A stretch of DNA of 64,000 nt from Acinetobacter silvestris (GTDB lineage Bacteria; Pseudomonadota; Gammaproteobacteria; Pseudomonadales; Moraxellaceae). The DNA lies in the NCBI RefSeq assembly GCF_002135235.1, contig NZ_NEGB01000001.1:620001-684000 (forward strand), written 5' to 3'. Of the stretch, positions 25,916 to 36,433 are shown piece after piece. The first letter of the stretch is position 1. Each line of letters starts with the position of its first letter. A program made the translations under genes and the position numbers. Under the pieces are notes generated by a model. That model ran no database searches and had not been told where the DNA came from. It was given only the letters and a program-made list of their open reading frames with translations.

Positions 25916-28304
25916 TTAGTCTGTGTATTTCACATTAAAGTTTTTAATCACTCCATTATAGGCAAATGGCGCTTGGTCATAATATGCTTGCGAAACAGGT
26001 GAGCCAACATCAGAGCCAATATCGAAAGTTTCATTTACAGTAAAGCCAAAAGAAACTAATTTTGGAATGGTATCTCGTGCAAACTCCTCACCATTGACTA
26101 AAATCACGAGATCACCCGATGACAAATGTTTTATACCTTCAACAGATGGTTTCTTTTTCAAAATCACTTCAACTTTCACATCGCCAACAGGCAGTTTTTT
26201 GCTGCTTTTGATTTTGGTTCTTTCAATTTCAAATGAATTATATTCATACTGAAGTACCCCATCTTTAATAAACAAGCTAACTCCACCACCAAAGCCACCG
26301 ATGGCAAAAAGTACGCCTTGTGCATTTGCTGGATTTTTCAAATCAATGGTCAGATGATTATTTCGGCTCGCCAGTCGTGGCGCGGTAAATTCAGGAATCC
26401 GCGTAATAACTGATTTATAATTATATTCAGTTGCTGGATTCACCTTTAATTTATCTGGATGGATCATGGTATAAAGTGCTCCACCAATCGGTAGATTTTT
26501 ATTTTTACGTGATTCTTCCATGAAGTTTTTCTTCATTTCTTCCAGCCTTTCTGGATATTTTTTTGCCAAATCATTTGCTTGGGTAAAATCTTCTTTTAAA
26601 TTATAAAGTTCCCAAACATCTTTACTTGGTGTCCATGTTGCAAGTCCAGGGTTAGTTGCACTCCATGGGATACGTGGCCCAAATGTACCTGCCATCCAAC
26701 CATCTTTATAAATTGCGCGGCTTCCCATAATGTCAAAAAACTGCACATGCTTATGGTCTTTCGCTTTTTGTATACGCCATACTCACACCATCTAGAGTGT
26801 CTTGAGTAAAGCCATTCACGACTTTCGGCGGCGTGATATTTAAGATTTCATAAATGGTCGGGGTAATATCATTCACATGATGAAATTGAGACCGCATATG
26901 TTTATCTGCTTTGATTTTTTTCGGCCAAGCAACAGCCAATGGTTGACGTGTTCCACCTAGGGTCGAAGCAACCAATTTGGTTCCTTTAAACGGCGCAGAA
27001 CCTGCCCATGCCCATCCAGCATGATACATGCTACTGGTTTTAGGCGTACCTAAGGCATCTAGACCACCTAGCTCATCATTTAAAACACGGATATGATCAT
27101 CTATTTTACTTGGTATACGATTCAGCACGAGCATTTCACTGATCGTACCTTGTAAGCCTTCAGCACTAGAACCATTATCGCCCCAAATATAATAGACCAA
27201 AGTATTGTCGGCAATTCCCATATCATCAAGGCTATCCAAGATTCGACCTACGTTATAATCGGTATGTTCAACGAAACCCGCAAAAACTTCCATTAATCGC
27301 GTTTGGAAGGCACGCTCTTTTTCAGGAATGCTATTCCATGCAGGTAATGAATCTGGTCGAGGCGTTAATTGAGCATTTTTCGGAATAAAACCCAGTTTTT
27401 TCTGTCTTTCAAATGCAATTTTACGATATTCATCCCAACCCGCATCAAACTTGCCCTTATATTTATCTGCCCATTTTCGATCCACCTGATGTGGTCCGTG
27501 CACGGCGCCCGGTGCCCAGTACATAAATAAAGGCTTATTCGGACTTAAGGCTTTTTGTGTTTTCATCCAACCAATGACATTGTCGGTCAAATCATCGGTG
27601 AGATGATAATCACCTTGGGATGTCTTTGCAGGTTTATCAATATAGCTCGTATCTAAAATAAGTGATGGATCATACTGCGATGCTTCACCGCCAAAAAAAC
27701 CCTAGAAATGTTCAAAACCATAGCCCGTCGGCCAAAAGTCGAAAGGACCTGCTTGAGTCGTATCTGCAGTTGGTGTGTTATGCCATTTTCCAAAAGCAGC
27801 AGTGCTGTAACCATAGTTTTTAACAACCTCTGCCAATGTTGCAGATGTTTTAGGAATGACACCACTAAAGCCATCCCAATCGTTAGCTAATTCTGTAATT
27901 TGACCATTACCTACACGTGTATGATTACGTCCAGTCAGTAATGCTGCTCGTGTTGGCGAACACATGGCTGTGGAATGGAATTGGTTATATGAAATCCCTT
28001 TATTTGCAACACGGCTTAAATTAGGCGTGTGCACTAAACCACCATAGGTATCTGGAATACCTGGTCCCACATCATCTAATAAAATAATTAAAATATTAGG
28101 TGCATCCGCAGGAAGCTTTTGCTGTTCTACACGGCGGATATGTGTGGATTCTTCCATCGTGTCTTTGGCAATACTTGCTGAAGGTGTCGGCGGAAATGGC
28201 AACACATCTTGCGCCAAAATAACAGTTGGTACGCCTAGCAATCCACTCAGAGGTAAGAGCATTATGCTTAATGTTTTTATTTTAAATTTGGTAAAAACTT
28301 TCAT
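25916..28304 (-). pseudogene. exported arylsulfatase, inactivated by a stop codon and a frameshift
   Basis: A type I sulfatase of about 795 codons. A signal peptide (MLLPLSGLLGVPTVILAQ) precedes the metal site IIILLDDVG-like (Asp77/Asp78) and the formylglycine signature at Cys115, CSPTRAALLTGR. The frame is broken by TAG at codon 201 (27702-27704), in the phrase FEHF-stop-GFFGGE, where a Tyr codon is expected. It continues in the same frame to about 26755 and then shifts by one base near a run of five A (26765-26769); four A would restore GCG AAA GAC CAT. The last 275 codons (FDIMGSRAIYKDGWMAGTFG) are intact. It would have cleaved sulfate esters in the periplasm. Confidence 0.88.
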
Positions 28305-28871
28305 AATGTATGTCCTTTACATTAGGTATGAACTGACAAATAAAGTGAACGTTATTGAAGAACGATACGTTTATTTCTCTTGTAAATTCGTTAATATTAG
28401 GACGTATAAAGCATTTAACGCGCCAACCATATAAAGTAAATAAAATCAGTAATATAGGGTTAAAAATAAAATGTAAGTGTATTTTTATTTAACGCTTTAA
28501 AAATTAGAGTGTCCAAATATAAAACACATTTAATAAGAGATACTTTCTGAAATTATGACTTTTTACGCAAAGATTTAATTGCAAGTCATCTAATACAATA
28601 CTAGGTAACATAAATAGCTAACTCTAGCTAAATTTGGTTATGAACGTGTTTGCCTATGGTAGGTTTGTGCAACAAAGCCCTCAGAAACTGAACAGTAAAT
28701 AAAAAAATCCAAAATCATTTCCACCATGCGTATGATATTAAGCATAATTTTAGTAATTTTTTATATTCCATATATTTGGCTTGTTATCCCCCCTTCTCAT
28801 TTGTATTTTTAGAGCAAGGATATGGATAAGACACTGAATTAATCTAGTACTGATGATGAGAATGAATTTGA
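28305..28871. other. 567-bp non-coding stretch
   Basis: AT-rich intergenic DNA between the divergent sulfatase and lyase genes. No ORF with a believable start is present. At 28655-28677 it contains GTTTGTGCAACAAAGCCC, which resembles the terminal repeat of some IS elements, without a transposase beside it. Promoters for both genes should be here; none is clear. Confidence 0.4.
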
Positions 28872-30053
28872 ATGAAAAAAATTAAATATTCTTTAGTATT
28901 TTCTATACTTTTAGGGCTTACGGCATGTGGTGGAGGAAGTGACGAGGTTTCAAAAGAAATACCGCCAAACGAAGCTAACAATATGGCGCCTGTTGCAATC
29001 ATTCAATCAAAGAATAACCCTGTACCTATAGTCGTAGGATCTACAATTGTACTGGATGGTTCAGAAAGTACTGATGATCATTCGAGTACGCTCACCTATC
29101 AATGGTCAGTCAAGTTAAAGCCTGAAAACAGTTCCCCTTCTATTGGATCAACCAATACTAAAAAATTTAATTTTATTCCTGACACCATTGGTAATTATGA
29201 AGTCAGCTTGATCGTCAATGATGGTGAACTAGATAGTCTAATCAGTGTGGTATCGATACAAGTTGTTGAAAAACAAATCACTCAACCACCAAATGAATTG
29301 GGCAAGGTCGTATTCCGTGATGGTTTCTGGACAGGGAAAATCAATGTCGATAAGCAAAATGTGAACGCGAATGACTACACATGGAGTGAAATGGCACTCG
29401 AAATGGAAAATAGTAGTTCCGCAGAGATTGTAAAAGATCCTGCGGGTAGTAGTCAAAATGTGGCAAAATTCACTGTGCCTGATGATGGTCAATCATTTAG
29501 AGCAGAAATCCAGAGAAAGCAGTTCAAATGGGGGCATTATAATTATTCAGTTTCCCACTACATTCCCTCGACTTGGCCAATATTTAAATATGGAACCATT
29601 TTAGCCCAATGGCATGGGTATAGTTTAAATAATAAAAATCTAAACCCACCAATTGCACTCGTCCTGAATGGGGAAAAACCTGAATGGCAGCTCCATGTAT
29701 ATCATTTAAAGCCACTATCTTCGCCTTTAGATGCACCAGAAACAGTGTTAAATCGTTATATCCTTGATGTGCCCGTAACTTATAATCAATGGAATAATTG
29801 GAATTTTGATATTCAATGGTCTCAGCTCGATGCTAATAATCAATTGATTCCAGGTTTAATTGTGGTGAAACATAATGATAAAGAAGTCGCTAGAGTTTCT
29901 GGAGAGAACAACTATCATCAAGCATGGCCGCCCTATTTCCAAATGGGAATATATAGATCAAGCTGGAGAGAAGGTGCTCTTCTGAACCGTCCCATAGGAG
30001 GACAACCTATTGAGGTCTTTCATAAAGATGTGGTAATCAAGGATCTTAATTAG
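28872..30053 (+). CDS. PKD-domain polysaccharide lyase lipoprotein
   Basis: A 393-residue exported lipoprotein: signal KYSLVFSILLGLTAC with the lipidated Cys19 and a GGGSDE linker. Residues 40-130 form a PKD immunoglobulin-like domain (STIVLDGSESTDDHS, LTYQWSV, GNYEVSLIVNDGE). Residues 140-393 match the 'polysaccharide lyase' family that includes heparin lyase I (FRAEIQRKQFKWGHYNYSVS, STWPIFKYGTILAQWHG, NPPIALVLNGEKPEW). It would cut a uronic-acid polymer at the cell surface or periplasm. The ATG follows a weak ribosome site. Next to a sulfatase and an OprD porin it suggests use of a sulfated or acidic polysaccharide. Confidence 0.75.
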   Translation: MKKIKYSLVFSILLGLTACGGGSDEVSKEIPPNEANNMAPVAIIQSKNNPVPIVVGSTIVLDGSESTDDHSSTLTYQWSVKLKPENSSPSIGSTNTKKFNFIPDTIGNYEVSLIVNDGELDSLISVVSIQVVEKQITQPPNELGKVVFRDGFWTGKINVDKQNVNANDYTWSEMALEMENSSSAEIVKDPAGSSQNVAKFTVPDDGQSFRAEIQRKQFKWGHYNYSVSHYIPSTWPIFKYGTILAQWHGYSLNNKNLNPPIALVLNGEKPEWQLHVYHLKPLSSPLDAPETVLNRYILDVPVTYNQWNNWNFDIQWSQLDANNQLIPGLIVVKHNDKEVARVSGENNYHQAWPPYFQMGIYRSSWREGALLNRPIGGQPIEVFHKDVVIKDLN

Positions 30054-30121
30054 TTTCATTAATTTTGTTGCATAAACATTTAAAAATTATAAATAATTGA
30101 GCATAGATATACTTTCAATTA

Positions 30122-30147
30122 AAAATGGAGCTTTTAAGCTCCATTTT
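30122..30147. terminator. shared terminator between lyase and kdpE
   Basis: AAAATGGAGCTT / AAGCTCCATTTT; serves the convergent genes on both sides. Confidence 0.85.
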
Positions 30148-30201
30148 CTTTGTCAGCAGTTTACGAAACAAATCGCTCAACAATAACAGTACAGCGAGTT
30201 A

Positions 30202-30915
30202 TTAATGCATTCGACCGATAAACCTTAATCCTACCCCTGATTCCGTCATAATATATTTAGGATGAATTGCATCATCACTTAACTTATTGCGTAATTTTGC
30301 CACTAAAATACGTAAATAATGCGTATCTTCCTGATGCGTTGGTCCCCATAACTCTTTTAAAATTTGTGGTTGAGTAATAAGTTGACCACTGTGCTGAGCA
30401 AGTAACATCAATAATTGAAACTCTTTACGGGTTAAAGCAATGAGTTGATTTTCTATAAAAACTTGACGTTGAGCGAAATTAATTTTCAGAAAACCATCAT
30501 CAAAAATAGCGGATTCAACTTGGATGGGTATGTTTCTTAACATGACTCGAATACGGGCCATGAGTTCTTGCACATTAAACGGCTTTGTCACATAGTCATT
30601 TGCATCCGCATCTAACAATGCCACTTTTTCTTCTTCACTCGAACGAACAGACAGTATAATTACGGGAACTTGCGACCAGACACGTAGCTCTTTTAATACC
30701 TCTTGCCCATCTAAATCGGGTAAACCTAAATCCAAAATGACCAAGTCTGCACCTTGTAAAGCAAGAACTTCTAAACCCTGCTGTCCAGTTTCTGCTAGAA
30801 GTGTCTTATATCCTTGAGCACGTAAAGCAATATCTAAAAATTTACGAATTTGAGTTTCATCATCAATAATTAATATATTAACGGCGTTACTGGGCATATC
30901 AGGATTGTTCATCAT
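30202..30915 (-). CDS. kdpE: KdpE response regulator
   Basis: OmpR-type regulator that activates kdpABC when potassium is low. The receiver domain (residues 10-125) has the acidic pair IIDDE, the phosphorylated Asp in LVILDLGLPD and the switch Lys in DYVTKPFN. The winged-helix domain spans about 140-235 (LTRKEFQLLMLLAQHSGQ; THYLRILVAKLRNKLSDD). It lies 14 bp after kdpD on the same strand. The first ATG pair (MMNNPDMPSNAVN) leaves a small choice of start. Confidence 0.94.
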   Translation of the reverse strand: MMNNPDMPSNAVNILIIDDETQIRKFLDIALRAQGYKTLLAETGQQGLEVLALQGADLVILDLGLPDLDGQEVLKELRVWSQVPVIILSVRSSEEEKVALLDADANDYVTKPFNVQELMARIRVMLRNIPIQVESAIFDDGFLKINFAQRQVFIENQLIALTRKEFQLLMLLAQHSGQLITQPQILKELWGPTHQEDTHYLRILVAKLRNKLSDDAIHPKYIMTESGVGLRFIGRMH

Positions 30916-30929
30916 GCTTTATTTCTCTT

Positions 30930-33590
30930 TTATGCCATCATTTGCTGTATAGGAAGTAAAATCCGAATACATGTGCCACGATTATGCTTTGCAGCAGTTG
31001 CTGATATTTGTCCCATATGTGCCCCAATAATGGCTTTAACAATTGTTAAGCCCAAACCGGTACCATATTGCCCACGATCACCACGTTGCATCGTGTAGAA
31101 CATATCAAAGATTCGATTTCGCTCATCTTCTGGTATGCCTAAGCCTTGATCACTGATAGAAATTTGAACCTGTGTATCATCAATTTTTTTTACTTCAATT
31201 TCAACTGCTTCATCTTCAGGTGAAAACTTTGCCGCATTTTCCAAAACATTAAAAATGGCTTGTTCAATTAATGCTGCATGTACAAATAAGCTGATTGCAG
31301 CTTCAGGCATCGCAATATGGATATGCACTTTAGGTAAATATCTTTTTAACCGCCGTACAGCAGATCCAACCAATTCATCCATCCCAACCCAATCGCGTTT
31401 TAAACTTAAACCTTCATGACCTAAACGGGTCATATCCAATAGATTTTGAATATAACGATCTAAACGCTCTCCTTCTAAATGAATTGCCTCAAGTAAACTA
31501 TTTTGATCGGCTTCATCCATAGAATGCCGATAATTACTCAAGGTCTCCGCAGCACCAATAATTGATGCTAAAGGTGAACGTAAGTCGTGTGACACTGATG
31601 ATAATAAAGCTGAACGTAATTTTTCTGTTTCAGAGGTGACATTGGCAACTTCTAATTCTTTGGTCAGCTTAGCCCTTGAAATGGCTTGGGCAGTATATTC
31701 AATCATGGTTTCAGCTAAACGTTTTTGTTCAACACTGAGCGTTTTTATTTCATGACTAAATTTTACACCAATGACACCTAAACATAATTTAGATGCCAAA
31801 AGCGGTAAAAACCACCATTCATTTTCAGTCAACGTTTGTGTAAAACGACCTGAAGGTTGATGATTAGAGATCGTCCATTCGGCTGATATTTTTTCTTTTT
31901 CTGAAAGTTGCAAATGGTTCGAATCATTGGCAAGAACATCTTGATTTGGAATATAGAATAAAATTTCTGCCTTTAAATTTTGCTCTAAACTTTGCTTTGC
32001 AATTACATGCATTTGTTCTAAATTTGCGGCAATAGAGAGTTTTTGCCCTAAATCTTGCATAATACTATTATAACTATTCGCGGCTTTTAACGCCGTGACT
32101 TGTTCTCGTAACCGTGAGGCCAAACGACTGGCAATCAGTGCTGCAGCTAAAAATGCGACAACCGTAATCACTCCCTGATGCGCTGAAATTTGTAAAGTAT
32201 ATTTGGGCATAATAAAGAAGAAATTATAAGCCAGAAAAAAAATGATCGCGGAACATACAGCTGCGATCATCCGCGTTCTGGATGCAACAAAAACCACTGC
32301 TGTGATAAAAACCACCGAAAGCTCTTCAATGCCAAGAAGTTTTTCTCCAAGACTTGCAATTACAATACTAATAATTGTCGTCAGTAAAACAAAAATAGAT
32401 TCTTTGAGGCTCAAAAATAGGCTTTTGGGGAAGCTCTGTTGAACGTGCCTTAGTTCTGCTTGAATCGGAACAATACTGAGTTCAAAATTTGGATGATGCA
32501 GTAATATCTGCTGAATCACATTGGGTTTAAAGCTAAACCAATGTCTTTTCTGTTGATTTTGTGCAACAACTAAAGTTGAAATACCGCGCTCCAAGGCAAA
32601 TTCAGATAAAATTTTGGTGTGTTGTTGACCATATAAAATTTCGGTCATTCCACCCAGTTGGCGGCTGAGATTGAGTGCCCGTTCGATTTCTCGACTTTGA
32701 GCATCTAATTTTCTGTGCTGGTTTTGATGTTCATCCATAAACACCACGACCGTCCAAGCAGCTAATCGATGTTCGGCAATCCGGCAGCCTGCCCGAACTA
32801 AGGCCTCAGATTGCCCTAACCCGTCCAGCATAATCAAAATATGATTTTTGAGTGGAATCGGTATTAGCCCATGTAAAGCAAAGTTTTCACGGACATCACT
32901 ATCAACATGACTGGCAACTGTTTGCATTGCTAGCTCACGTAAAGCCGTCAAATTGGAAGCGTTGAAAAATCCTTGCAGCGCATGTTGTATTTGTTCAGGA
33001 ATATAAACTTTACCCTGATTTAAGCGCTCCAAAAGTTCATTCACAGGCAAGTCAATTAAACGAATATCACGGATTCGATCAAAGACCCGATCTGGTACAG
33101 TTTCTTTAACTCGAATCCCTGTAATCTGATAAATCACATCATTTAAACTTTCTAAATGTTGAATATTCATGGTGGTAAAAACATCAATACCGGCATCAAG
33201 TAATTCATTGATATCTTGCCAGCGTTTTTCATGCCGACTTCCAGGCATATTGCTATGCGCAAATTCATCTACCAATACAATGTCAGGTTTCTGGTAAAGA
33301 ACTGCATCCAAATCCATTTCTTCAAGAGCATGCCCTTGGTATTGCATTATTTTTCGTGGAATTAAAGGTAATCCTTCAATTAATTTTTCAGTTTCTAAGC
33401 GGCCATGTGTTTCAATATAAGCAATAACAATATTTTGCCCTTGTTGAAATAAATCACGAGCGCGCACTAACATTGCATAGGTTTTTCCTACACCTGGTGC
33501 AGCACCTAAGAAAATAGTTAAACGCCCTGACTGATAGCGTTGTGCGTGTTGCAGTAAAACATCTACTTTATTATTTCGATTTTCAGTCAT
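30930..33590 (-). CDS. kdpD: KdpD sensor histidine kinase
   Basis: An 886-residue sensor. The N-terminal KdpD domain holds the Walker A GAAPGVGKTYAM and VLVDEFAHSNMPGSRHEKRW; a universal-stress-protein-like domain follows (about 245-370), then four membrane helices (about 395-495), a GAF-like region, HisKA with SVSHDLRSPLASIIG and an ATPase domain with NVLENAAKFSP and GLGLTIVKAIIG. It detects low potassium and phosphorylates KdpE. It has its own promoter region: a terminator lies between it and kdpC. Confidence 0.95.
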   Translation of the reverse strand: MTENRNNKVDVLLQHAQRYQSGRLTIFLGAAPGVGKTYAMLVRARDLFQQGQNIVIAYIETHGRLETEKLIEGLPLIPRKIMQYQGHALEEMDLDAVLYQKPDIVLVDEFAHSNMPGSRHEKRWQDINELLDAGIDVFTTMNIQHLESLNDVIYQITGIRVKETVPDRVFDRIRDIRLIDLPVNELLERLNQGKVYIPEQIQHALQGFFNASNLTALRELAMQTVASHVDSDVRENFALHGLIPIPLKNHILIMLDGLGQSEALVRAGCRIAEHRLAAWTVVVFMDEHQNQHRKLDAQSREIERALNLSRQLGGMTEILYGQQHTKILSEFALERGISTLVVAQNQQKRHWFSFKPNVIQQILLHHPNFELSIVPIQAELRHVQQSFPKSLFLSLKESIFVLLTTIISIVIASLGEKLLGIEELSVVFITAVVFVASRTRMIAAVCSAIIFFLAYNFFFIMPKYTLQISAHQGVITVVAFLAAALIASRLASRLREQVTALKAANSYNSIMQDLGQKLSIAANLEQMHVIAKQSLEQNLKAEILFYIPNQDVLANDSNHLQLSEKEKISAEWTISNHQPSGRFTQTLTENEWWFLPLLASKLCLGVIGVKFSHEIKTLSVEQKRLAETMIEYTAQAISRAKLTKELEVANVTSETEKLRSALLSSVSHDLRSPLASIIGAAETLSNYRHSMDEADQNSLLEAIHLEGERLDRYIQNLLDMTRLGHEGLSLKRDWVGMDELVGSAVRRLKRYLPKVHIHIAMPEAAISLFVHAALIEQAIFNVLENAAKFSPEDEAVEIEVKKIDDTQVQISISDQGLGIPEDERNRIFDMFYTMQRGDRGQYGTGLGLTIVKAIIGAHMGQISATAAKHNRGTCIRILLPIQQMMA

Positions 33591-33751
33591 AAAGATAATC
33601 TTTCATATGAAATAAACTCTTTAATTTTATTCAATGTCATGTTTTCTTAGATCATTATAAGCTTGCTGGCATTTAGCAGTTAAGATTTAATAGATTCTAC
33701 GCGAAGGCTAATTTTAGTAATAATCAGCAACGAATGACTTTTACATCTAAC

Positions 33752-33778
33752 AAAATGAAGGAAGAAGTCCTTCATTTT
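33752..33778 (-). terminator. terminator of kdpABC
   Basis: AAAATGAAGG / CCTTCATTTT hairpin 10 bp after the kdpC stop, so kdpDE need a separate promoter in 33591-33751 or rely on read-through. Confidence 0.8.
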
Positions 33779-33787
33779 GTTTTACGA

Positions 33788-34399
33788 TTATCTCATTTGA
33801 TCCAAAGCCAAATTCAACTCTAAAACATTGATACGTTCTTGCCCTAAAAACCCCAAAGTTGGTTTTAAGGTTTGCTCTTGAATCAGGTCAGTTACTTGTT
33901 GATCCGTTAAATTTCTTTGCAAGGCAATACGTTTTACTTGAATCATCGCAGCTTGCACACTAATCTCAGGGTCTATACCACTGCCTGAAGCAGTTACCAA
34001 ATCACTTGGAATTTGGTTAGGACGAACATGATCCTTAACTTCAATATCTGCAATGCGTTGCGCAATAATTTTAGTCAATTCAGGATTAGTTATTGCCATG
34101 TTACTTCCGGCCATCATCATCAGATCATAATGGGCTGCCGAAGGCCGAGCTTGGAAATATTGAGGATCTTGAAAGGGTTGAGCCACTAAACTTGAACCTA
34201 AAATTTTTCCATCTAATTCAATCATGCTGCCATTGGCTTGGTGTGGAAATATCAATTGTCCCAAACCTGTAGCGACTGAACTATATAAAAAACCACATAA
34301 GCCTAAACTTATCACGCTTAATCCAATGGACGCGCGAATGAGTAACGTATATGAAGGCTGTACTAACTGTTCTGCATTTATTATATTCATGTTCATCAC
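33788..34399 (-). CDS. kdpC: KdpC subunit of the K+-transporting ATPase
   Basis: A 203-residue subunit with one N-terminal membrane helix (LLIRASIGLSVISLGLCGFL) and a periplasmic domain: family blocks QFLIFPHQANGSMI-like, FQARPSAAHYDLM, ASGSGIDPEISVQAAMIQ and VNVLELNLALDQ-type C-terminus (RINVLELNLALDQMR). It stabilises KdpA-KdpB. Starts at 34399, overlapping nothing and one base from the kdpB stop, so it is translationally coupled. Several Met codons at the front (MMNMNI) make the exact start uncertain. Confidence 0.93.
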   Translation of the reverse strand: MMNMNIINAEQLVQPSYTLLIRASIGLSVISLGLCGFLYSSVATGLGQLIFPHQANGSMIELDGKILGSSLVAQPFQDPQYFQARPSAAHYDLMMMAGSNMAITNPELTKIIAQRIADIEVKDHVRPNQIPSDLVTASGSGIDPEISVQAAMIQVKRIALQRNLTDQQVTDLIQEQTLKPTLGFLGQERINVLELNLALDQMR

Positions 34400-34400
34400 C

Positions 34401-36428
34401 TTACAAGACTAAAACTTGATTAATAACAAGATCAATGGCTTTAATTGCAAAAAATGGCAATAACACTCCTCCCACACCATAAATCATCATGTTACGACGT
34501 AATAATTGTGTCGATGTTGAAGGTTTAAATTTCACGCCACGTAAAGCAATTGGTATGAGCAGCGGAATAATGATTGCGTTAAAAATGAGTGCCGAAAGAA
34601 TCGCAGTTTCAGGACTGCCTAACTGCATGATATTTAACACATGCATTTGTGGAATGGCAGCAACAAAAAGTGCCGGTAATATCGCAAAATATTTTGAAAT
34701 ATCATTGGCTAAAGAGAAAGTAGTTAATGCACCACGAGTAATCAATTGCTGTTTACCAATTTCAACCACAGCCAATAATTTAGTCGGATCTGAATCTAAA
34801 TCCACCATATTGCCGGCTTCTTTGGCTGCTTGTGTACCTGAATTCATGGCCAAACCAATATCAGCCTGTGCAAGAGCTGGTGCATCATTGGTACCATCAC
34901 CAACCATTGCCACCAAATGACCTTTATTTTGCTCAGTACGAATACAATTGAGTTTGTCTTCAGGTCTAGCTTCGGCAATATAATCATCCACACCCGCTTC
35001 AGCAGCAATGGTAGCAGCGGTCAGTGGATTGTCCCCTGTCACCATTACGGTTTTAATCCCCATTTCACGTAAACGAGCAAACTTTTCTTTAATCCCAGAT
35101 TTAATGACATCTGAAAGTTCAATTACCCCCAACAGGTTTTGTCCACGCGCAACGACAAGTGGTGTCGCACCTTTCGATGCAACTTGTTCAACCCGAGTTT
35201 TGAGTTCACTGTGGTGAGAAATATCTTGTGATGTAAATTTTAAAATTGCATCCAATGCACCTTTACGAATTTGCTGCCCATCTGCCAAATTTACCCCAGA
35301 AATACGTGTCGAAGCATTAAAAGGAATGAATTCGGCCTGTTCCGGATCAATAATTTTTTCACCCTGTTCTTTCGCCAAAGCAACGACTGATTTTCCTTCT
35401 GGCGTAGGATCTGCCAGCGATGTTAAGACTGCTGCTTGACGCAGTTCAGATTCAGAAACCCCAGTGAGTGGATAAAATACGGTTGCTTGACGATCACCAT
35501 AAGTAATCGTTCCAGTTTTATCGAGTAAAAGGACGTCAATATCACCGGCTATTTCGACAGCTTTACCTGATTTTGCGATCACATTGGCTTTTAAGGCGCG
35601 GTTCATCCCTGCGATCCCGATCGCGGGTAATAAGCCACCGATCGTAGTTGGAATCAGGCACACCAATAAAGCCACCAAGAGAATGGGGTTGATGGAAATA
35701 TTGAGAAAGTGACCAATAATCGGCAAACTACATACCACAATAATAAAAGTCACGGTCATTACCGTCAGCAATATACCCAGTGCAATTTCATTTGGGGTTT
35801 TTTGACGATTTGAACCTTCAACTAAAGCAATCATTCGGTCTAAAAAGCTATGCCCAGATTCTGCGGTCACCTGAACAATAATTCGATCCGTTAAAACCTT
35901 CGTCCCAGCAATGACTCCTGAACGATCTGTTCCAGCCTCACGGAGTACAGGTGCAGACTCCCCTGTTACGGCCGCTTCATTAATGGTTGCAAAGCCGTGA
36001 ATAATTTCACCATCTGCTGGAATTAACTCACCGGCTCGCACCTCAATTAAATCATCGAGATTCAAAAGTGTCGCAGCAACTTGAGAGCCGTCTTTATCGT
36101 CCAAAGATCTTAAACGACGGGCTGTTAAGTTTTGGCGTGCTTGTCTGAGCGATGAAGCCTGACCACGCCCTTTGGCCTCTGCAATGGCTTCTGCGTAATT
36201 GGCAAACAATACGGTGATAAATAAAATTAGGGTAACCAGCGAACTGAAAACAAAACTGGCTTTGCCAAATACTGTACTAATTAAAGTAATAATCGTCCCT
36301 AACCAAACAATGGCCATAACCGGATTTTTAATCGCATGTTGGGGCAAAAGTTTAATAAAAGCATCTTTCCATGCTTCAGCTTGAAACAGTGTTGAAGTAT
36401 TTTTTTGGGAATTTTTGGAATTATTCAT
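34401..36428 (-). CDS. kdpB: KdpB catalytic subunit of the K+-transporting ATPase
   Basis: P-type ATPase subunit of 675 residues that drives potassium uptake through KdpA. The phosphorylated Asp is in LLLDKTGTITYGDRQA; the actuator loop is TGESAPV, the nucleotide-domain motif KGALDAI and the hinge MVGDGTNDAPALAQADIG. Membrane helix 4 has the LIPTTIGGLLPAIG motif of the family. It lies 5 bp downstream of kdpA. Confidence 0.96.
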   Translation of the reverse strand: MNNSKNSQKNTSTLFQAEAWKDAFIKLLPQHAIKNPVMAIVWLGTIITLISTVFGKASFVFSSLVTLILFITVLFANYAEAIAEAKGRGQASSLRQARQNLTARRLRSLDDKDGSQVAATLLNLDDLIEVRAGELIPADGEIIHGFATINEAAVTGESAPVLREAGTDRSGVIAGTKVLTDRIIVQVTAESGHSFLDRMIALVEGSNRQKTPNEIALGILLTVMTVTFIIVVCSLPIIGHFLNISINPILLVALLVCLIPTTIGGLLPAIGIAGMNRALKANVIAKSGKAVEIAGDIDVLLLDKTGTITYGDRQATVFYPLTGVSESELRQAAVLTSLADPTPEGKSVVALAKEQGEKIIDPEQAEFIPFNASTRISGVNLADGQQIRKGALDAILKFTSQDISHHSELKTRVEQVASKGATPLVVARGQNLLGVIELSDVIKSGIKEKFARLREMGIKTVMVTGDNPLTAATIAAEAGVDDYIAEARPEDKLNCIRTEQNKGHLVAMVGDGTNDAPALAQADIGLAMNSGTQAAKEAGNMVDLDSDPTKLLAVVEIGKQQLITRGALTTFSLANDISKYFAILPALFVAAIPQMHVLNIMQLGSPETAILSALIFNAIIIPLLIPIALRGVKFKPSTSTQLLRRNMMIYGVGGVLLPFFAIKAIDLVINQVLVL

Positions 36429-36433
36429 GAATA

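Noticed and set aside
28655..28677. IS-like terminal sequence GTTTGTGCAACAAAGCCC
   Set aside because: No transposase or matching second end nearby; a similar TTTGTTGCATAAAC at 30063 is weaker and in an unrelated place.
18387..30100. Right-hand copy of the tRNA-Ser end (attR) for the island
   Set aside because: No repeat of the tRNA 3' end was seen by eye, so I do not define an island border.
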